A stretch of 40,959 nucleotides of DNA from a virus. Below are positions 33,601 through 40,580 of this stretch, in pieces. The stretch is from IMG/VR virus record IMGVR_UViG_3300046006_005870, positions 1-40,959 of that record. The stretch is one strand, 5' to 3'. The position numbers and the translations under genes are program-made. Numbering within the stretch: position 1 is the first letter of the stretch; the number at the start of each line of letters is the position of its first letter. Under the pieces are notes generated by a model. That model saw only the letters and a list, made by a program, of their open reading frames with translations. It was not told the origin of the DNA and did no database searches.

Positions 33601-33863
33601 GCCACGCCACCCGCGTCAACCGGCCAAACGGCCAAACGGCTCCCCATCATCACCGGCCGCAAATCCGCCAGCAGCGCCAGCAGCTCTTCCATCACCACCC
33701 GATTGCCCGGCGCTGGCAGTGCCCGCCACTCCGGCGCACCGGAATAGTCCACCTCCTCCTGCCACTGCATCTCCACGCGGCAGCGCGTCATCTGCCCTTG
33801 CAGCAGGAAGCTGCGCACGCCCCGTGCGGCCTGCTCCTCAGTCGTGAGTTCCTGGATCGGCAT
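33573..33863 (-). CDS. Small hypothetical between connector and portal
   Basis: This encodes 96 residues with a helical N-terminal part (TTEEQAARGVRSFLLQG), a Trp-containing middle and a helix LEEL-type stretch (VVMEELLALLADLRP). It shares its first base with the stop of the connector-like gene below and overlaps the portal start by 28 bases. The coupling indicates co-expression. Family unknown. Confidence 0.6.
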   Translation of the reverse strand: MPIQELTTEEQAARGVRSFLLQGQMTRCRVEMQWQEEVDYSGAPEWRALPAPGNRVVMEELLALLADLRPVMMGSRLAVWPVDAGGVAWESQHSTC

Positions 33864-34105
33864 CAGGCTCCGGAAAAATCCGCCCTCCCTTTCATGACGC
33901 TGTTGCCACTGCTTGCCTTCCCGTTCTTCACCCGAACGCAGGCTTGCAGCATGTCATCGATCCGCCGCAGATCCTGCGTGTAACTTTTGCTGCCGATCGA
34001 CTGGCTCAGGTAACCCTTGCGCGCCGTTTTCAGCCGCGTGATCTCCTCCTCCAGTTCCGCGCCGGTGTAACTCTCGTAAACCTCAAGGTGTTGTGACATG
34101 CCCAT
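33863..34105 (-). CDS. gpW-like head-tail joining protein
   Basis: This encodes 80 residues. The start at 34105 is chosen over a GTG at 34111 and ATG at 34099 because GTTGAC is exactly 14 bases upstream. It is helical with ELEEEITRLKTARKGYL, then SIGSKSYTQDLRRIDDML. This two-helix and strand layout resembles lambda gpW, whose gene also precedes the portal. It would plug the portal after packaging. Similarity was judged by eye. Confidence 0.6.
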   Translation of the reverse strand: MGMSQHLEVYESYTGAELEEEITRLKTARKGYLSQSIGSKSYTQDLRRIDDMLQACVRVKNGKASSGNSVMKGRADFSGA

Positions 34106-34119
34106 GCCCACACCGCAGC

Positions 34120-34125
34120 GTCAAC
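34120..34125 (-). promoter_or_regulatory. GTTGAC box before gpW-like start
   Basis: GTTGAC with 14 bases to the ATG at 34105. Confidence 0.5.
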
Positions 34126-34128
34126 ACT

Positions 34129-34710
34129 TCACGGTTTCGGCATGCCCTTGAACCCGCAGGCTTCCCGCATGGCCTGCATGGGAAAGGCCGGGCCTGGATC
34201 ATTCTTGCGTGCTGGTGCCACATCTTCATGGCCGATCCCGTCATCCAGATTGTAGCGTTTCACCAGCACCTTCGACAGCGCCTCACAGGCCGCAAGCTGC
34301 GCTGGCGGATACGCCTCCCACTCCTGCACCGGCCCGCCATTGCGATGCCGCGCACGCACCAGCGGCAGTTTCGTCCAGCGTTTGGCCAGCGATGTCTCAT
34401 CCCCCGCATTCGCCAGCTCGATCCCGATGGCGCAACTGTTCAGCCCGCTGAATCCCTGCCACTTGCTCACTCCGGCATGACCGCAGGTTTTGTTGAAAGG
34501 ACGGCATTGATAGATCGTGCCATCCCGATCAATCACCACATGAGCGCATGCCCCATTGGCCGCCGTGCTGTTCCAGTAGTTGATGCTTGAGACCGCCGTG
34601 GCTCCACTCGTGAAATGCCAGACCAGAAAGCGCCGCACATTCATGGCCGAGCCCCCGACAACCGGACGCCGCACCGCTGTATCCAACCAATGATCTGCTG
34701 TGATATTCAT
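34129..34710 (-). CDS. N-acetylmuramoyl-L-alanine amidase endolysin
   Basis: This encodes 193 residues; a TTG at 34716 is the longer start. It is an amidase_2-family zinc enzyme: candidate ligands are His32 in LVWHFTSG and His161 in GHEDVAPARKNDPG, with Asp171, the ligand pattern of AmpD and T7 lysozyme. Lys169 lies two residues before Asp171. It cuts the amide between muramic acid and L-Ala. No signal peptide or cell-wall-binding domain is present, so it depends on a holin. It is the first gene of the late block, an unusual place for an endolysin. Confidence 0.87.
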   Translation of the reverse strand: MNITADHWLDTAVRRPVVGGSAMNVRRFLVWHFTSGATAVSSINYWNSTAANGACAHVVIDRDGTIYQCRPFNKTCGHAGVSKWQGFSGLNSCAIGIELANAGDETSLAKRWTKLPLVRARHRNGGPVQEWEAYPPAQLAACEALSKVLVKRYNLDDGIGHEDVAPARKNDPGPAFPMQAMREACGFKGMPKP

Positions 34711-34786
34711 CAGCAAACTTGGCCTGTCACCAATCCCGCTTGCAGTTCACCTCTTCATCCTTCATCCTTCCACCTTCATCCTTTCC

Positions 34787-35029
34787 GTGAAAACCATCAC
34801 CCTGCCCGCCAACTACGATGTCTGGCTCACCGAGCTGAACGATCACCTCAACCGGCACCATGGCAGCAAGAGCGCCTTGGCCCGCCATCTCGTTCACCAG
34901 CGCGGCCTCACATTACCAGGTGCCAGAGTCAGTGTCAGCAACTTTGCCAGCGGGAAAGTCCAGCCCAGCGCCAGTTACTTTCTGGAAATCGCCACCTGGC
35001 TCGCAGCGCAGCAGGAACACGGACGCTAA
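34787..35029 (+). CDS. Small helix-turn-helix regulator
   Basis: This encodes 80 residues from a GTG that follows a pyrimidine leader (an upstream ATG at 34700 would enter the promoter region). The N-terminal strand (MKTITLPANYDVWL) is followed by helices. SKSALARHL and ARVSVSNFASGKVQPSAS have the helix-turn-helix spacing of XRE-type repressors, with a basic tail of recognition helices. It is divergent from the amidase gene, 76 bases away, and upstream of the AT-rich palindromic region, so it is a candidate for the early/late or immunity switch. Confidence 0.68.
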   Translation: MKTITLPANYDVWLTELNDHLNRHHGSKSALARHLVHQRGLTLPGARVSVSNFASGKVQPSASYFLEIATWLAAQQEHGR

Positions 35030-35094
35030 CCCCCTGCCGCCGCCATCCGCCGGACGCATCCCAGGCCACACGCGCCCATCTCTGCTTGGTTAGT

Positions 35095-35120
35095 AAATTT
35101 ACTTATGTATAAGTAAATTT
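35095..35120. promoter_or_regulatory. 11-bp inverted repeat (operator candidate)
   Basis: AAATTTACTTA, TGTA, TAAGTAAATTT: a perfect repeat covering the -10-like TATAAG of a candidate plus-strand promoter. Confidence 0.65.
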
Positions 35121-35375
35121 CACCTAGTGACAGTTTTTTCTAAACTTGGCACGCTTTCACAAATTCAGGAATCATGCCAAGTTATCACGAAAGTTTAGAA
35201 TGCGGGAATGTTTATTTTTCGGGAAAGTGTCGAAAGTGGTTGATAGTGTTATGTGATCTGCTAAGATTAGACAGTGGTTCACACTGTGAAGTGTCAAACC
35301 TTAGCGAGGGCCGCGTGCCTTTCCGTTTTTTCCGAAGCCATACTGGTGACGGGCGGGAGATACGTGCCCGAAATA

Positions 35376-35390
35376 GCACGCCCGGCGTGC
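35376..35390. repeat. GCACGCCCGGCGTGC palindrome, copy 1
   Basis: A 7-1-7 palindrome, 12 bases before the ATG at 35403. It is preceded by GTGCCCGAAATA, matching the copy at 36296-36310, so direct repeats flank the gene. Confidence 0.7.
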
Positions 35391-35402
35391 CTCTAATATC
35401 CC

Positions 35403-36194
35403 ATGAAAAAATCCCCTATCGCGGCCCCTGCCGCTCCTGAATTCGCCAAGTTCGACTTGGCTTCACTCGCATCCCTTTCCGGCGATTCTATCAAGACGCT
35501 CGCAATCGCAGAATTTGCGGCCCTTGATTCGTTCACCAATTCTCGCTTGCCTTACATTGGAGCGATTCGCTTTCACGCACAAAGAAACGGCCTTTCACTC
35601 GCCGAAATTGTGAAGGAATACGGCACTGGCACGCGCAAGGCTTTCGAGGATAGCAAGTCTTTTGCGGATGTCTTGAGCGCTATTTCAGCTTTCATCCCTC
35701 AAGCGTCTTATGAAGCAATTTCACGCGCTGAAAGTCGAACATTGGCAGATTATTTTTCGAGCATCAAAAAAGACACGGCTACGCTTGAAAAGCTCACGAA
35801 ATACTTAAGCGGCCCTTGTAAGTTTCGCGCTGGATGGATTGCTTATATCCTCGAAAAATTCCCTGCCGCCACTGATGCGCCTGCCGCCACTGATGCGCCT
35901 GCCGCCACTGCGCCTGCCGCCACTGCGCCTGCCGCCACTGATGCGCCTGCCGCCACTGCGCCTGCCGCCACTGATGCGCCTGCCGCCACTGCGCCTGCCG
36001 CCACTGATGCGCCTGCCGCTACGCTTTCAGCGATTGCGCTTGTCGAGCTTGTGAAAGGCCATCTTTCGCGCATGAATGACAAGCAGGCAGAGGCGGCCCG
36101 CTCTATGCTGGCGGCCCTTTGCAACTCGCCGGAAAAATTGAAAGCCCTGCTTTCACCTGCCGCGAACATCGCGCCATTCAAGCAGGCAGCCTAA
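35403..36194 (+). CDS. Repeat-linker protein of a likely acquired cassette
   Basis: This encodes 263 residues. A helical N-terminal domain (1-150, with AQRNGLSLAEIVKEYG and AFEDSKSFADVLSAIS) is joined by a 50-residue AATDAP/AATAP linker to a helical C-terminal domain (SAIALVELVKGHLSRMNDKQ). Codon use is richer in A/T-ending codons than in neighbours. The gene has its own AT-rich promoter region, its own terminator and flanking palindromic repeats, so it looks like a moron (inserted independent gene). No family recognised; DNA-binding or a plasmid-type adaptor are possible. Confidence 0.65.
   Translation: MKKSPIAAPAAPEFAKFDLASLASLSGDSIKTLAIAEFAALDSFTNSRLPYIGAIRFHAQRNGLSLAEIVKEYGTGTRKAFEDSKSFADVLSAISAFIPQASYEAISRAESRTLADYFSSIKKDTATLEKLTKYLSGPCKFRAGWIAYILEKFPAATDAPAATDAPAATAPAATAPAATDAPAATAPAATDAPAATAPAATDAPAATLSAIALVELVKGHLSRMNDKQAEAARSMLAALCNSPEKLKALLSPAANIAPFKQAA
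35865..36014 (+). repeat. Tandem 18/15-bp repeat in linker
   Basis: Nine units of GCCGCCACTGATGCGCCT (18 bp) or the 15-bp form lacking GAT, in frame, encode AATDAP or AATAP. The mixed order suggests unequal exchange. Confidence 0.9.
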
Positions 36195-36200
36195 AATCAA

Positions 36201-36233
36201 GGGCCGCGCTAAAAAGCGCGGCCCTCTTTTTTG
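36201..36233 (+). terminator. Rho-independent terminator after cassette gene
   Basis: An 11-bp stem AGGGCCGCGCT, loop AAAA, AGCGCGGCCCT, followed by CTTTTTT. It lies 6 bases after the stop. Confidence 0.9.
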
Positions 36234-36251
36234 ACTTTTGCCCACGGGCCA

Positions 36252-36375
36252 CCGTCCGCAACTCTGCGGCACAAGGGATGTCCGTGCCCTGAATAGCACG
36301 CCCGGCGTGCCTTTCCCCGTCCGCCGCTCTGCGGCACCAAGCTGGAATCATACCCACCACCACACGCTCGGCGTG
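36252..36375. repeat. Tandem ~65-bp degenerate repeat with GGCGTGC palindromes
   Basis: Two units are seen, each with CCGTCCGC..CTCTGCGGCAC..AAG (36252-36275, 36317-36341) then a palindrome (GCACGCCCGGCGTGC at 36296-36310; CACGCTCGGCGTG at 36363-36375). The first palindrome with its left flank also occurs at 35365-35392, before the cassette gene. The 189 bases between the cassette gene and 36384 hold only the terminator and these repeats. Confidence 0.65.
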
Positions 36376-36383
36376 CTCCTCTT

Positions 36384-37202
36384 ATGTTATCCGATCTACT
36401 TGCAAGTCCAGGCACGAAAGCCTTTGCGGCCCGTGCCGCTAAATGGGCAGCCATTAAAACTGCCGCCGACCCCGTCCGGTTTCTCCCGACCGATGACGGC
36501 CCTGATCCCGAAAATATGCCTACCAAGGGCTTCACCGCCCCCGCCTGCCATGATGAGTTCTTTGCGGCTCCCATGTCCTACTCCGCCCACCTCGCGGATG
36601 CGAATCTGGAAATCAAAGCGGATGGCACCCCGCGCTACAAAAATGGCAAAGCCGTGCTGCTGTTCCCACAGAAGGCCAGTCCAGGCACCTTTGCCTCCCG
36701 TGGCGGCAAGCTGCGCAAGTCCAGCGCCATCGCGTCCATCAAAGCGCAGCGATGGTTTGCCCCCGAAGGTGAAGCCCACGCCCGCCGCATGGATCGCTTC
36801 ACCCGTGGCTGGATCGCCACCAAAGCCGGTCTCATGACCCGTCTGGCAGACCCCGCCCCGTCCGCCCCCGTGCCCAAGGCACCCGCCAGCATCCGCGCTC
36901 ATTGGGAACTGGCCATCGACGGCACCCTGCCGGAATGCGGCCCGCCCCTGCTTAAGGCCGTCTGGCACTCCGGCAAGACCATCAAGGCCAAGACCGTGAA
37001 GGCCAAGGCACCCGCCCCTACCCCGCCACCGCAACCTGAACCCGCCCCCGTGCCTGCCTTCAAGGCCCGCACTCTGGCCTACCGTCCACCCGCCAACCCC
37101 ACCCAAACCAGCACCAGCACATCCGCCTGGGGCCGCAGCAGCATCAGCATCTGGGAATCCCAGCATGACCTGCGCTTCCTCGGCACCCGCACCCAAGCCT
37201 AA
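36384..37202 (+). CDS. Hypothetical protein with Pro-rich linker
   Basis: This encodes 272 residues. The N-terminal 180 residues are basic and mixed (AARAAKWAAIKTAA, then YKNGKAVLLFPQ, SIKAQRWFAPEG, FTRGWIATK). They are followed by a Lys-rich stretch (KTIKAKTVKAKAPAP) and a Pro-rich linker before a short C-terminal segment with SISIWESQHDLRFLG. It follows the tandem palindromes and is followed by a terminator. Family not recognised; the basic linker suggests contact with nucleic acid. Confidence 0.6.
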   Translation: MLSDLLASPGTKAFAARAAKWAAIKTAADPVRFLPTDDGPDPENMPTKGFTAPACHDEFFAAPMSYSAHLADANLEIKADGTPRYKNGKAVLLFPQKASPGTFASRGGKLRKSSAIASIKAQRWFAPEGEAHARRMDRFTRGWIATKAGLMTRLADPAPSAPVPKAPASIRAHWELAIDGTLPECGPPLLKAVWHSGKTIKAKTVKAKAPAPTPPPQPEPAPVPAFKARTLAYRPPANPTQTSTSTSAWGRSSISIWESQHDLRFLGTRTQA

Positions 37203-37221
37203 ACCACTCAACCCCAACCCG

Positions 37222-37254
37222 CCCGCCCGCTCCCCAGCGGCGCGGGCTTTTTTA
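37222..37254 (+). terminator. Rho-independent terminator
   Basis: Stem GCCCGC+CCGCT, loop CCCC, AGCGG then one bulged C and GCGGGC, followed by six T. It lies 19 bases after the stop of the preceding gene. Confidence 0.85.
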
Positions 37255-37272
37255 TACCCACACCCAAACGCC

Positions 37273-37488
37273 ATGAAACTCACCTACACCCCACTCAGCC
37301 CCCACGCCACCGCCATGCCTGAAAGCATTGGCGATGAAAAAATCGTGCGCGCTCACGCCGCCAACATCCTGCGCAGCGCCCGCCGCACCAGCCTCGGCAC
37401 CCTGAAACCCCGTGAACTCCGTCCGCGCAATGCCGGCAAGTCCGGTCTCTGGAAGCTCGCCAACGGCCTGCTCCAACTCTGCTGGTAA
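37273..37488 (+). CDS. Small basic protein, unknown
   Basis: This encodes 71 residues. The frame continues upstream to 37165, but the ATG at 37273 follows the terminator and an ACCCACACCCAAACGCC leader. The protein is basic and helical with ILRSARRTSLGTLKPREL and ends SGLWKLANGLLQLCW. No family. Possibly nucleic-acid binding from its charge. Confidence 0.55.
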   Translation: MKLTYTPLSPHATAMPESIGDEKIVRAHAANILRSARRTSLGTLKPRELRPRNAGKSGLWKLANGLLQLCW

Positions 37489-37521
37489 CCACTCACCCCA
37501 AACCCAAACACCACCCACATC

Positions 37522-38175
37522 ATGGCTCTCTTCTTGCATCTCTTCCACGGCCGCAGCCACCCCGACGATCAACCCGAGGACTGGGGCACTGTCGGCCCCA
37601 CCTTCGGGCCGATCAAAAGCCTCTCCGGCACCTACGGCGACCCACCCCACTTCGTCTTTGAAAACTTCAAAGAAGGCTACCTCTCTGCCATCGAAGACTT
37701 GATCCACTATGACGATACCTATTACGGCGACTGGTGCGTCACCACGGATGGCCCCGAGACTGACACCTTCTCTCAGCACCTCGCCACCCCGCCCGGAATG
37801 CCCGTGCCACCCCATCCAGATGAGGGCGACGAGTGTGGCTGCCTTGCACCGGAACCACCCATCACCGCCATCGTCCCTGCGCCCGAAGCGCCCACCCTCA
37901 CCGAGGTGGACAAGGCCATGATCGACGCACTGATCCATTTGCGCGACATCGCAGCACAGGATGATCAAACCAATGCCCTCGCAGAGCGCATCACCCAAGT
38001 CATGCAAGAGCGGCTCGGCCTATTCGATCCCAAGGCGGGATTCGACAGTGTGGAGCAGGCTTATTACCTCATCCAAGCCACCGCCGACCCCATCGCCAGC
38101 CTTGCTGCTGTAGTCGCGGAAAACATCCGCCACCAAGAGTTCGGCTTCTGCACAGGCCTGCTCATGGAATGGTAA
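37522..38175 (+). CDS. Hypothetical phage/plasmid protein (HGR..WG..GP type)
   Basis: This encodes 217 residues. The N-terminal 60 residues (LFLHLFHGRSHPDDQPEDWG, then GPTFGPIKSLSGTYG) resemble a recurrent small phage/plasmid protein that opens with a His-Gly-Arg and a Trp-Gly...Gly-Pro block. The rest is acidic; residues about 75-110 hold a DDTYYGDW stretch and two Cys near GDECGC. The C-terminal 90 residues are helical. Preceded by an A/C-rich leader with repeated CCCAAA. Confidence 0.55.
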   Translation: MALFLHLFHGRSHPDDQPEDWGTVGPTFGPIKSLSGTYGDPPHFVFENFKEGYLSAIEDLIHYDDTYYGDWCVTTDGPETDTFSQHLATPPGMPVPPHPDEGDECGCLAPEPPITAIVPAPEAPTLTEVDKAMIDALIHLRDIAAQDDQTNALAERITQVMQERLGLFDPKAGFDSVEQAYYLIQATADPIASLAAVVAENIRHQEFGFCTGLLMEW

Positions 38176-38219
38176 CACCACCCTTCATCCTTTCCCCAAA
38201 CCCAAACCAAACCCACCCA

Positions 38220-38405
38220 ATGAAAGCCAGCATCAAAAACAACCTCCTCACCATCGAAATCAACCTGAACGCGCCCAAGATTTCCTCGTCCGGCAAGTCC
38301 TACCTGCTCGCCAGCGACACCGCCAAAAATGCCGCCGAATACACCGCTGCCGATGGCAGCAAGAAGGCGGTGACCATTGGCGTCAATGCCTACTTCAAAC
38401 CCTAA
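38220..38405 (+). CDS. Small protein, unknown
   Basis: This encodes 61 residues from the ATG at 38220 after an A/C leader with three CCCAAAC-like units; the longer frame (from 38169) would run into the preceding gene. It is beta-type with KNNLLTIEINLNAPKISSSG and a Lys-rich centre. It is of the size of small single-domain phage proteins such as host-takeover peptides. Nothing more can be said. Confidence 0.55.
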   Translation: MKASIKNNLLTIEINLNAPKISSSGKSYLLASDTAKNAAEYTAADGSKKAVTIGVNAYFKP

Positions 38406-38418
38406 CCCGTCCGCTATC

Positions 38419-38443
38419 CCGTGCCGCCACTCCGGCGGCACGG
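38419..38443. other. GC-rich hairpin without T tract
   Basis: CCGTGCCGCC, 5-base loop, GGCGGCACGG: a perfect 10-bp stem. No run of T follows on either strand, so a terminator is doubtful. An AT-rich stretch (GTAAAAAAACTG) follows and leads to the next gene, so a promoter-side role is possible. Confidence 0.5.
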
Positions 38444-38512
38444 TGACAGTCTGCGTCAGTTCGTTACCAAATGTAAAAAAACTGTTTCAGTTACACCCCC
38501 AAACCCACGCCC

Positions 38513-39469
38513 ATGAATCCCCTCACTCAAACCACCCTGCTGGCCCGCCAGAAGTTCTCTCTGTTCGGCAACAATCTCAAGGACGACGACCTCACCGATG
38601 AAGTGCACCGCAAGCACAACATGAGTGACAAAGCCGGAAAATACAGCCGCTGCCGCCTGCCTGACGATTGCCTCAAGCCCATCCGCCAGATCCGCAGCGC
38701 CGCCAAGTCAGACCACGAAAAGCAGACCTTTGTGGCCCCCTTTGGCAGCATCATCCCAGCCTCCCGCTCCGAAGCTTACCTACGCAGCATGGCCGCGTGG
38801 AAGGATCAGTGGGATGCCGCCGTCCGCCGCTTCATCGACAATTACGCATCCTACAAGCAGCGCGCCCGCCTTGAAATCCTCAAAGATGCCTACCGTGAAG
38901 AGGACTACCCCGCCGCCCACACCCTGCCCGACCTGTTCTGTTTCGATTACGGGCTGCTGCCCCTGCCGAATCCAGATGCGTTGGATGCCGTGCCCGGCCT
39001 GTCAGATGCCCGCGTCCAGATGCTCAAGGATCAACTGGCGCAAGCCACCCAACTGGCAGGCACACAGGCGCGCAATCAGCTCATGGAGCGCATCACCGAG
39101 AAGATGAACCGTCTGTTCCAGTCTCTCTACGAGACCGGCCCCGACGGCCAGCCACGCCTCAAAGCCGAGCCACAAATCCACGCCCGCACTCTGGAAAATC
39201 TCAACGAGATTCTGGAACTGGCCCCGCAATACAACATGACGGAGGACAGCACCATCAGCCGCCTGGTGGCCGATGCCCGCCGGATGCTCAACCGCACGCA
39301 GGCCGACCTGCGTGACAGCGCCATCGCCCGCACCAGCACCGCCGCCGCCCTATCTACGCTGGCCACCAGCTACGGCCTCAACCTGGCCCCGCGCAAGCTC
39401 GCTGCACCCGCCGCTCCGAAACCCACCGCCCCAACCGCTCAACCCACCCCTGACTCCATCGCCGCATGA
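38513..39469 (+). CDS. DUF3150-like phage protein
   Basis: This encodes 318 residues. RQKFSLFGNNL near the N-terminus, then CRLPDDCLKPIRQIRSAAKS and the long helical centre, with SRSEAYLRSMAAWKDQWDAA, are in the order seen in DUF3150-type phage proteins. Their role is not settled. The C-terminus is an Ala/Pro/Thr-rich tail (PAAPKPTAPTAQPTPDS). It stops by ATGA overlap at the next gene. Confidence 0.55.
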   Translation: MNPLTQTTLLARQKFSLFGNNLKDDDLTDEVHRKHNMSDKAGKYSRCRLPDDCLKPIRQIRSAAKSDHEKQTFVAPFGSIIPASRSEAYLRSMAAWKDQWDAAVRRFIDNYASYKQRARLEILKDAYREEDYPAAHTLPDLFCFDYGLLPLPNPDALDAVPGLSDARVQMLKDQLAQATQLAGTQARNQLMERITEKMNRLFQSLYETGPDGQPRLKAEPQIHARTLENLNEILELAPQYNMTEDSTISRLVADARRMLNRTQADLRDSAIARTSTAAALSTLATSYGLNLAPRKLAAPAAPKPTAPTAQPTPDSIAA

Positions 39470-39768
39470 TCACCGCCTGCACCACCCGCCGCCGCACCCA
39501 GCCCGGCCGCATCCACACAGATCTCAACGAGGCCAAGCTCCAAGCCGCCAGCACCACCGTGCCCCAGCGTTACCGCCCACCCGCCGCCTTTGTCCTGCAT
39601 GGCAAGGAGGGCGATCTGCTAAACATCGACCACGACGGCTACGTCCGCCGTGGCCGTGTCTGGGACAGCGCCAGCAAGCAGTGGGTCTGGCTGCGCTGCG
39701 CCGCCTTTGACCCCGCCACCACCACCCTGCCAACCCCAGCCGCCAGCGGCCTGCCGTTCGCCGCCTGA
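39466..39768 (+). CDS. Small hypothetical protein
   Basis: This encodes 100 residues and overlaps the DUF3150-like stop (ATGA). N-terminal basic residues (TTRRRTQPGR), then a helical-to-beta centre with LHGKEGDLLNIDHDGYVRRG and a Trp-rich stretch WDSASKQWVWLRC. The Cys/Trp and acidic pattern hints at a small beta fold. No family known. Confidence 0.55.
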   Translation: MITACTTRRRTQPGRIHTDLNEAKLQAASTTVPQRYRPPAAFVLHGKEGDLLNIDHDGYVRRGRVWDSASKQWVWLRCAAFDPATTTLPTPAASGLPFAA

Positions 39769-39786
39769 CCTCATCCGTCACTCATC

Positions 39787-39842
39787 GTGACAATTAACTT
39801 TACGTGATACGGCCCGCCGTGTTAAGTTTAGTTAATTGTCAC
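39787..39842. promoter_or_regulatory. Perfect 13-bp inverted repeat (operator candidate, right copy)
   Basis: GTGACAATTAACT and AGTTAATTGTCAC lie 30 bases apart. The right arm with the following bases (39830-39852) is the reverse complement of the element at 600-622, with three differences. It lies between the stop at 39768 and the gene at 39867 and probably controls the Ycf35 cluster. Confidence 0.65.
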
Positions 39843-39866
39843 TTTTTGTTACCACACGCCACCACC

Positions 39867-40100
39867 ATGACCATCGAAATCGCCAATGGCACCGCCCGCG
39901 CCCTGTGGACGGATGCCGTCGATCTGCGTGAACTCGGCCCTTGCCAAGTCGAGCGCGCTTCCACGGTGGACTTCAATTTCCTGACTCAGGAATGGGAAGT
40001 CCGCATCCAGTCCGACCACGCCCCCCTCTTCGCTCACTCCGACCGCAGCACCTGCCTGCAATGGGAGCACGACCACGATCACCTCCTGCTCGCCCAATAA
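39867..40100 (+). CDS. Small hypothetical protein
   Basis: This encodes 77 residues, starting at the ATG after the inverted repeat region. It has strand/turn sequence with VDLRELGPCQVERAS, then FNFLTQEWEVRIQSDHAPLF, resembling small phage-encoded proteins that recur beside DUF1257-type genes; the similarity is by eye. It heads the cluster controlled by the 13-bp repeat. Confidence 0.55.
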   Translation: MTIEIANGTARALWTDAVDLRELGPCQVERASTVDFNFLTQEWEVRIQSDHAPLFAHSDRSTCLQWEHDHDHLLLAQ

Positions 40101-40124
40101 CCCAACCCACCACCACCACCGTCC

Positions 40125-40580
40125 ATGTCCCACATCACCACCATCAAACTGGTCATCAAAGACCTCGCCACCCTCGAAGCTGCCTGCGCCGAACTCGGCG
40201 CGTCCCTCCACCGCAACGTCCCCACCTACAACTGGTATGGCGCCAAAGTGGGCGATGAACCTCTGCCAGAGGGCATGACCCTGGCCGACCTTGGCAAGTG
40301 TGATCACGTCATCCGCCTGCCCGGCGTGCATTACGAGATCGGCGTCGTCGCCAGCAAGACCACCGCCGGCAGTTACACCCTCGCCTGGGACTTCTTCGGC
40401 ACGGGCAAAAACCTGCGCCATGACGGCATGAAGCTCAAAGAGCGCTTCGGGGACAACCTCGTCCGCCTGCAGGATACCTACGGTGCCCACACCGCCATGG
40501 CCATGCTTCGGCAGAAAGGATACCAGCCCGTCCGCAAAACCCTGCCCAACGGGGCCATCCAGATCACCTGCGCCGCCTAA
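40125..40580 (+). CDS. Ycf35/DUF1257-family protein
   Basis: This encodes 151 residues. The opening MSHITTIKLVIKDLATLEAA and the later YNWYGAKVG, KCDHVIRLPGVHYEIGVV and WDFFGTGKNL follow the Ycf35/DUF1257 pattern of a strand start, a helix and an aromatic core. This family is found in plastids, cyanobacteria and phages and has no proven enzyme activity. Here it is followed by DUF2997 and a WGR protein. Confidence rests on the family-like opening plus the neighbour DUF2997, its usual partner. Confidence 0.78.
   Translation: MSHITTIKLVIKDLATLEAACAELGASLHRNVPTYNWYGAKVGDEPLPEGMTLADLGKCDHVIRLPGVHYEIGVVASKTTAGSYTLAWDFFGTGKNLRHDGMKLKERFGDNLVRLQDTYGAHTAMAMLRQKGYQPVRKTLPNGAIQITCAA

Larger units (their letters stand above)
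35030..35402 (+). promoter_or_regulatory. AT-rich control region with palindromes
   Basis: These 373 bases carry no convincing gene; an 88-codon frame (35174-35440) looks random. The region holds a perfect 11-bp inverted repeat with a 4-base loop (35095-35120), a 9-bp inverted repeat at 35143-35151 and 35175-35183, and an odd palindrome TTCACACTGTGAA (35278-35290). Promoter-like pairs are TTGGTT with TATAAG (35086-35113) and TTGATA with TAAGAT (35240-35267), both reading into the plus strand. The first promoter overlaps the 11-bp repeat, as an operator would. Confidence 0.55.

Noticed and set aside
35174-35440. 88-codon plus-strand open frame
   Set aside because: It overlaps the better start at 35403 and lies over palindromes and promoter-like sites; the sequence has no domain.
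38419-38443. GC hairpin as a terminator
   Set aside because: No T tract follows on either strand, so it is listed only as a hairpin.
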